From assembly GCA_043746815.1 (NCBI GenBank), contig JAYTQG010000241.1:1-15705 (forward strand): a stretch of DNA of 15,705 nucleotides, written 5' to 3'. The translations under genes and the position numbers were made by a program. Below are positions 14,522 to 15,705 of the stretch, one piece after another (the stretch's first letter is position 1; every line of letters starts with the position of its first letter). The notes under the pieces were generated by a model. The model saw only the letters and a list, made by a program, of their open reading frames with translations, ran no database searches and was not told where the DNA came from. Origin of the DNA: JAYTQG01 sp043746815 (lineage in GTDB: Bacteria > Actinomycetota > Thermoleophilia > Miltoncostaeales > Miltoncostaeaceae).

Positions 14522-15705
14522 GTGGCGACCACCGCCCAACCACCCTCACGACCCAATGCTGGCCCTCCTGCCCGCGCACAACAGCGCGGTCCGGCCTCAA
14601 GTGACCTGCCGGTGGGCGAGATGCTGGTTGGAACGGGCGCGATCACGCTGAAGGACCTCCAAGAAGCCCTGGCCGAGCAGCAGGCGGATGGTCGTCCGCT
14701 GGTTGAGATTCTGCTGTCAGCCGGTCGCGTGACGAAGGATCAGCTCAGCAAGGTTCAGGCGATGCGCCTGGGTATTGGCGTCTACAACATGGCCGACGGG
14801 GTTGACCCCAACGTTGCCCTGGTGATCGATTCGCGGGCGATGCGTCGCTACATGTCGGTCCCAGTCGCCCGTGACCCGGACGGACGTCTTGTCGTCGCGA
14901 TGGCCGACCCGGCCAACGTCGTTGCCGTCGACGACCTGCGGATGCTTGCCGGGTGTGAAATCCGCCAGGTGTTGGCATCCGAGGATGAGATTCGCGGACT
15001 CCTCGCACAGAGCTCGCGCATGGACGACGTCGTCTCCGATCTCATGGCGGGAACGGAGGACGATGGCTCCGGAGCCGCAAACCGTGAGGACATCTCCGAC
15101 GCCTCGGAGGACAAGCCAAACGTCCGGTTCGTGAACGAGATGATCGTCCGCGCCGTCGACGAAGGCGCTTCCGACCTCCATTTTGAACCCCAGGCCAATG
15201 ACCTCGTCGTCCGTTTCCGTGTTGACGGCGTGCTACGTGAGATCGCCCGCGCACCGCTGCGGACGACCGCAGGAATCGTCGGGCGCCTCAAGATCATGAG
15301 CGACCTCGACATCGCCGAAAAGCGCATCCCGCAGGATGGCCGCATCAGCCTGAAAGTTGGCGGAAAGAACCTCGACCTGCGTGTTGCCACGCTGCCGACG
15401 GTCTATGGCGAGAAGATCGTCATCCGCGTGCTCGACAACTCGAATGTCGTCCTGAATTTGTCCGATCTGGGCTTCCATCCGGATGTGCTCCGTCGCTACG
15501 AGAGCGCCTACAAGCGTCCGTACGGGGCCGTTCTGGTGACGGGGCCGACCGGTTCCGGCAAGTCCACGACGCTCTACGGAACGCTGAACCAGCTGAACGA
15601 CGCCGAGCGCAACATCATCACCGTCGAGGATCCGGTCGAGTACCGCCTCGCGGGGGTCAACCAGGTGCAGGTTAACAACAAGGCCGGCCTCAACTTTGCG
15701 GCCGG
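14522..15705 (+). CDS. pilB: Type IV pilus / type II secretion assembly ATPase, PilB/GspE family (partial, runs off window end)
   Basis: 394 codons without a stop. The only possible start after the in-frame TGA at 14510-14512 and before the conserved domain is GTG 14522, giving MATTAQPPSRPNAGPP and a Pro/Ala-rich tail to about 28. Next come two MshEN-type units, GEMLVGTGAITLKDLQEAL (32-50) and LVEILLSAGRVTKDQLSKVQ (60-79), then VARDPDGRLVVAMADPAN (115-132). The ATPase part shows ASDLHFEP (216-223), IAEKRIPQDGRI (264-275), Walker A GPTGSGKST (341-349) and ITVEDPVEY (366-374); Walker B and the Cys zinc site lie beyond the edge. It powers pilin assembly at the inner membrane as a hexamer. MshEN domains of some relatives bind c-di-GMP, but here the leading Arg of that motif is missing from the first unit. 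Confidence 0.92.
   Translation, partial: MATTAQPPSRPNAGPPARAQQRGPASSDLPVGEMLVGTGAITLKDLQEALAEQQADGRPLVEILLSAGRVTKDQLSKVQAMRLGIGVYNMADGVDPNVALVIDSRAMRRYMSVPVARDPDGRLVVAMADPANVVAVDDLRMLAGCEIRQVLASEDEIRGLLAQSSRMDDVVSDLMAGTEDDGSGAANREDISDASEDKPNVRFVNEMIVRAVDEGASDLHFEPQANDLVVRFRVDGVLREIARAPLRTTAGIVGRLKIMSDLDIAEKRIPQDGRISLKVGGKNLDLRVATLPTVYGEKIVIRVLDNSNVVLNLSDLGFHPDVLRRYESAYKRPYGAVLVTGPTGSGKSTTLYGTLNQLNDAERNIITVEDPVEYRLAGVNQVQVNNKAGLNFAA

Noticed and set aside
1..15705. CRISPR array, prophage, full insertion sequence, rRNA or tRNA genes
   Set aside because: No regularly spaced repeats, transposase or integrase motifs, or structural RNA signatures were seen on either strand.

Overview
The window is a GC-rich, gene-dense bacterial chromosome segment. 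I infer an actinobacterium, most likely Thermoleophilia-like. The evidence is the order alaS-ruvX-mltG-aroE with a DUF948 protein just before alaS, a uracil-DNA glycosylase of the actinobacterial GQDPYP type, a secreted delta-60 repeat protein, a type IV pilus ATPase after aroE, and TAGGCT-like -10 boxes. Only 6 of 16 genes appear to start with ATG; 8 use GTG, one appears to use ATC and one CTG.

Layout: (1) 1-411, minus strand, the N-terminal part of an ABC exporter. Its start lies 2 bases from the start of a divergent plus-strand pair, a glutamate formimidoyltransferase (414-1391) and a secreted delta-60 repeat protein (1388-2722). (2) 2739-6806, a translation and repair operon: a small two-helix membrane protein starting at ATC, then hisS, aspS and ung, each overlapping or abutting the next. 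(3) 6807-7151, a gene-free repeat patch with three copies of a REP/REPIN-like GGGTCTGACCC doublet, one of them inverted, and a decayed duplicate of the 3' end of the small minus-strand gene beside it (7150-7365). (4) 7512-14442, a second long operon: an IscU/NifU-like domain fused to MnmA, a DUF948 protein, a small membrane-anchored protein, alaS, ruvX, mltG and aroE. (5) 14463-15705, a sigma-28/WhiG-like promoter followed by the start of a PilB/GspE-family ATPase that runs off the window.

Most genes are housekeeping: aminoacyl-tRNA synthesis (His, Asp, Ala), tRNA 2-thiolation, uracil excision, Holliday-junction/rRNA-processing nuclease, peptidoglycan chain termination and the shikimate pathway. 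The most noteworthy points are the IscU-MnmA fusion, which has lost the third scaffold cysteine but carries a CxxC-type MnmA; the ATC start with an excellent Shine-Dalgarno sequence; the CTG start of ung implied by its conserved N-terminus; a possible sigma-28-type promoter on the pilus gene; and the repeat patch with a duplicated gene tail.
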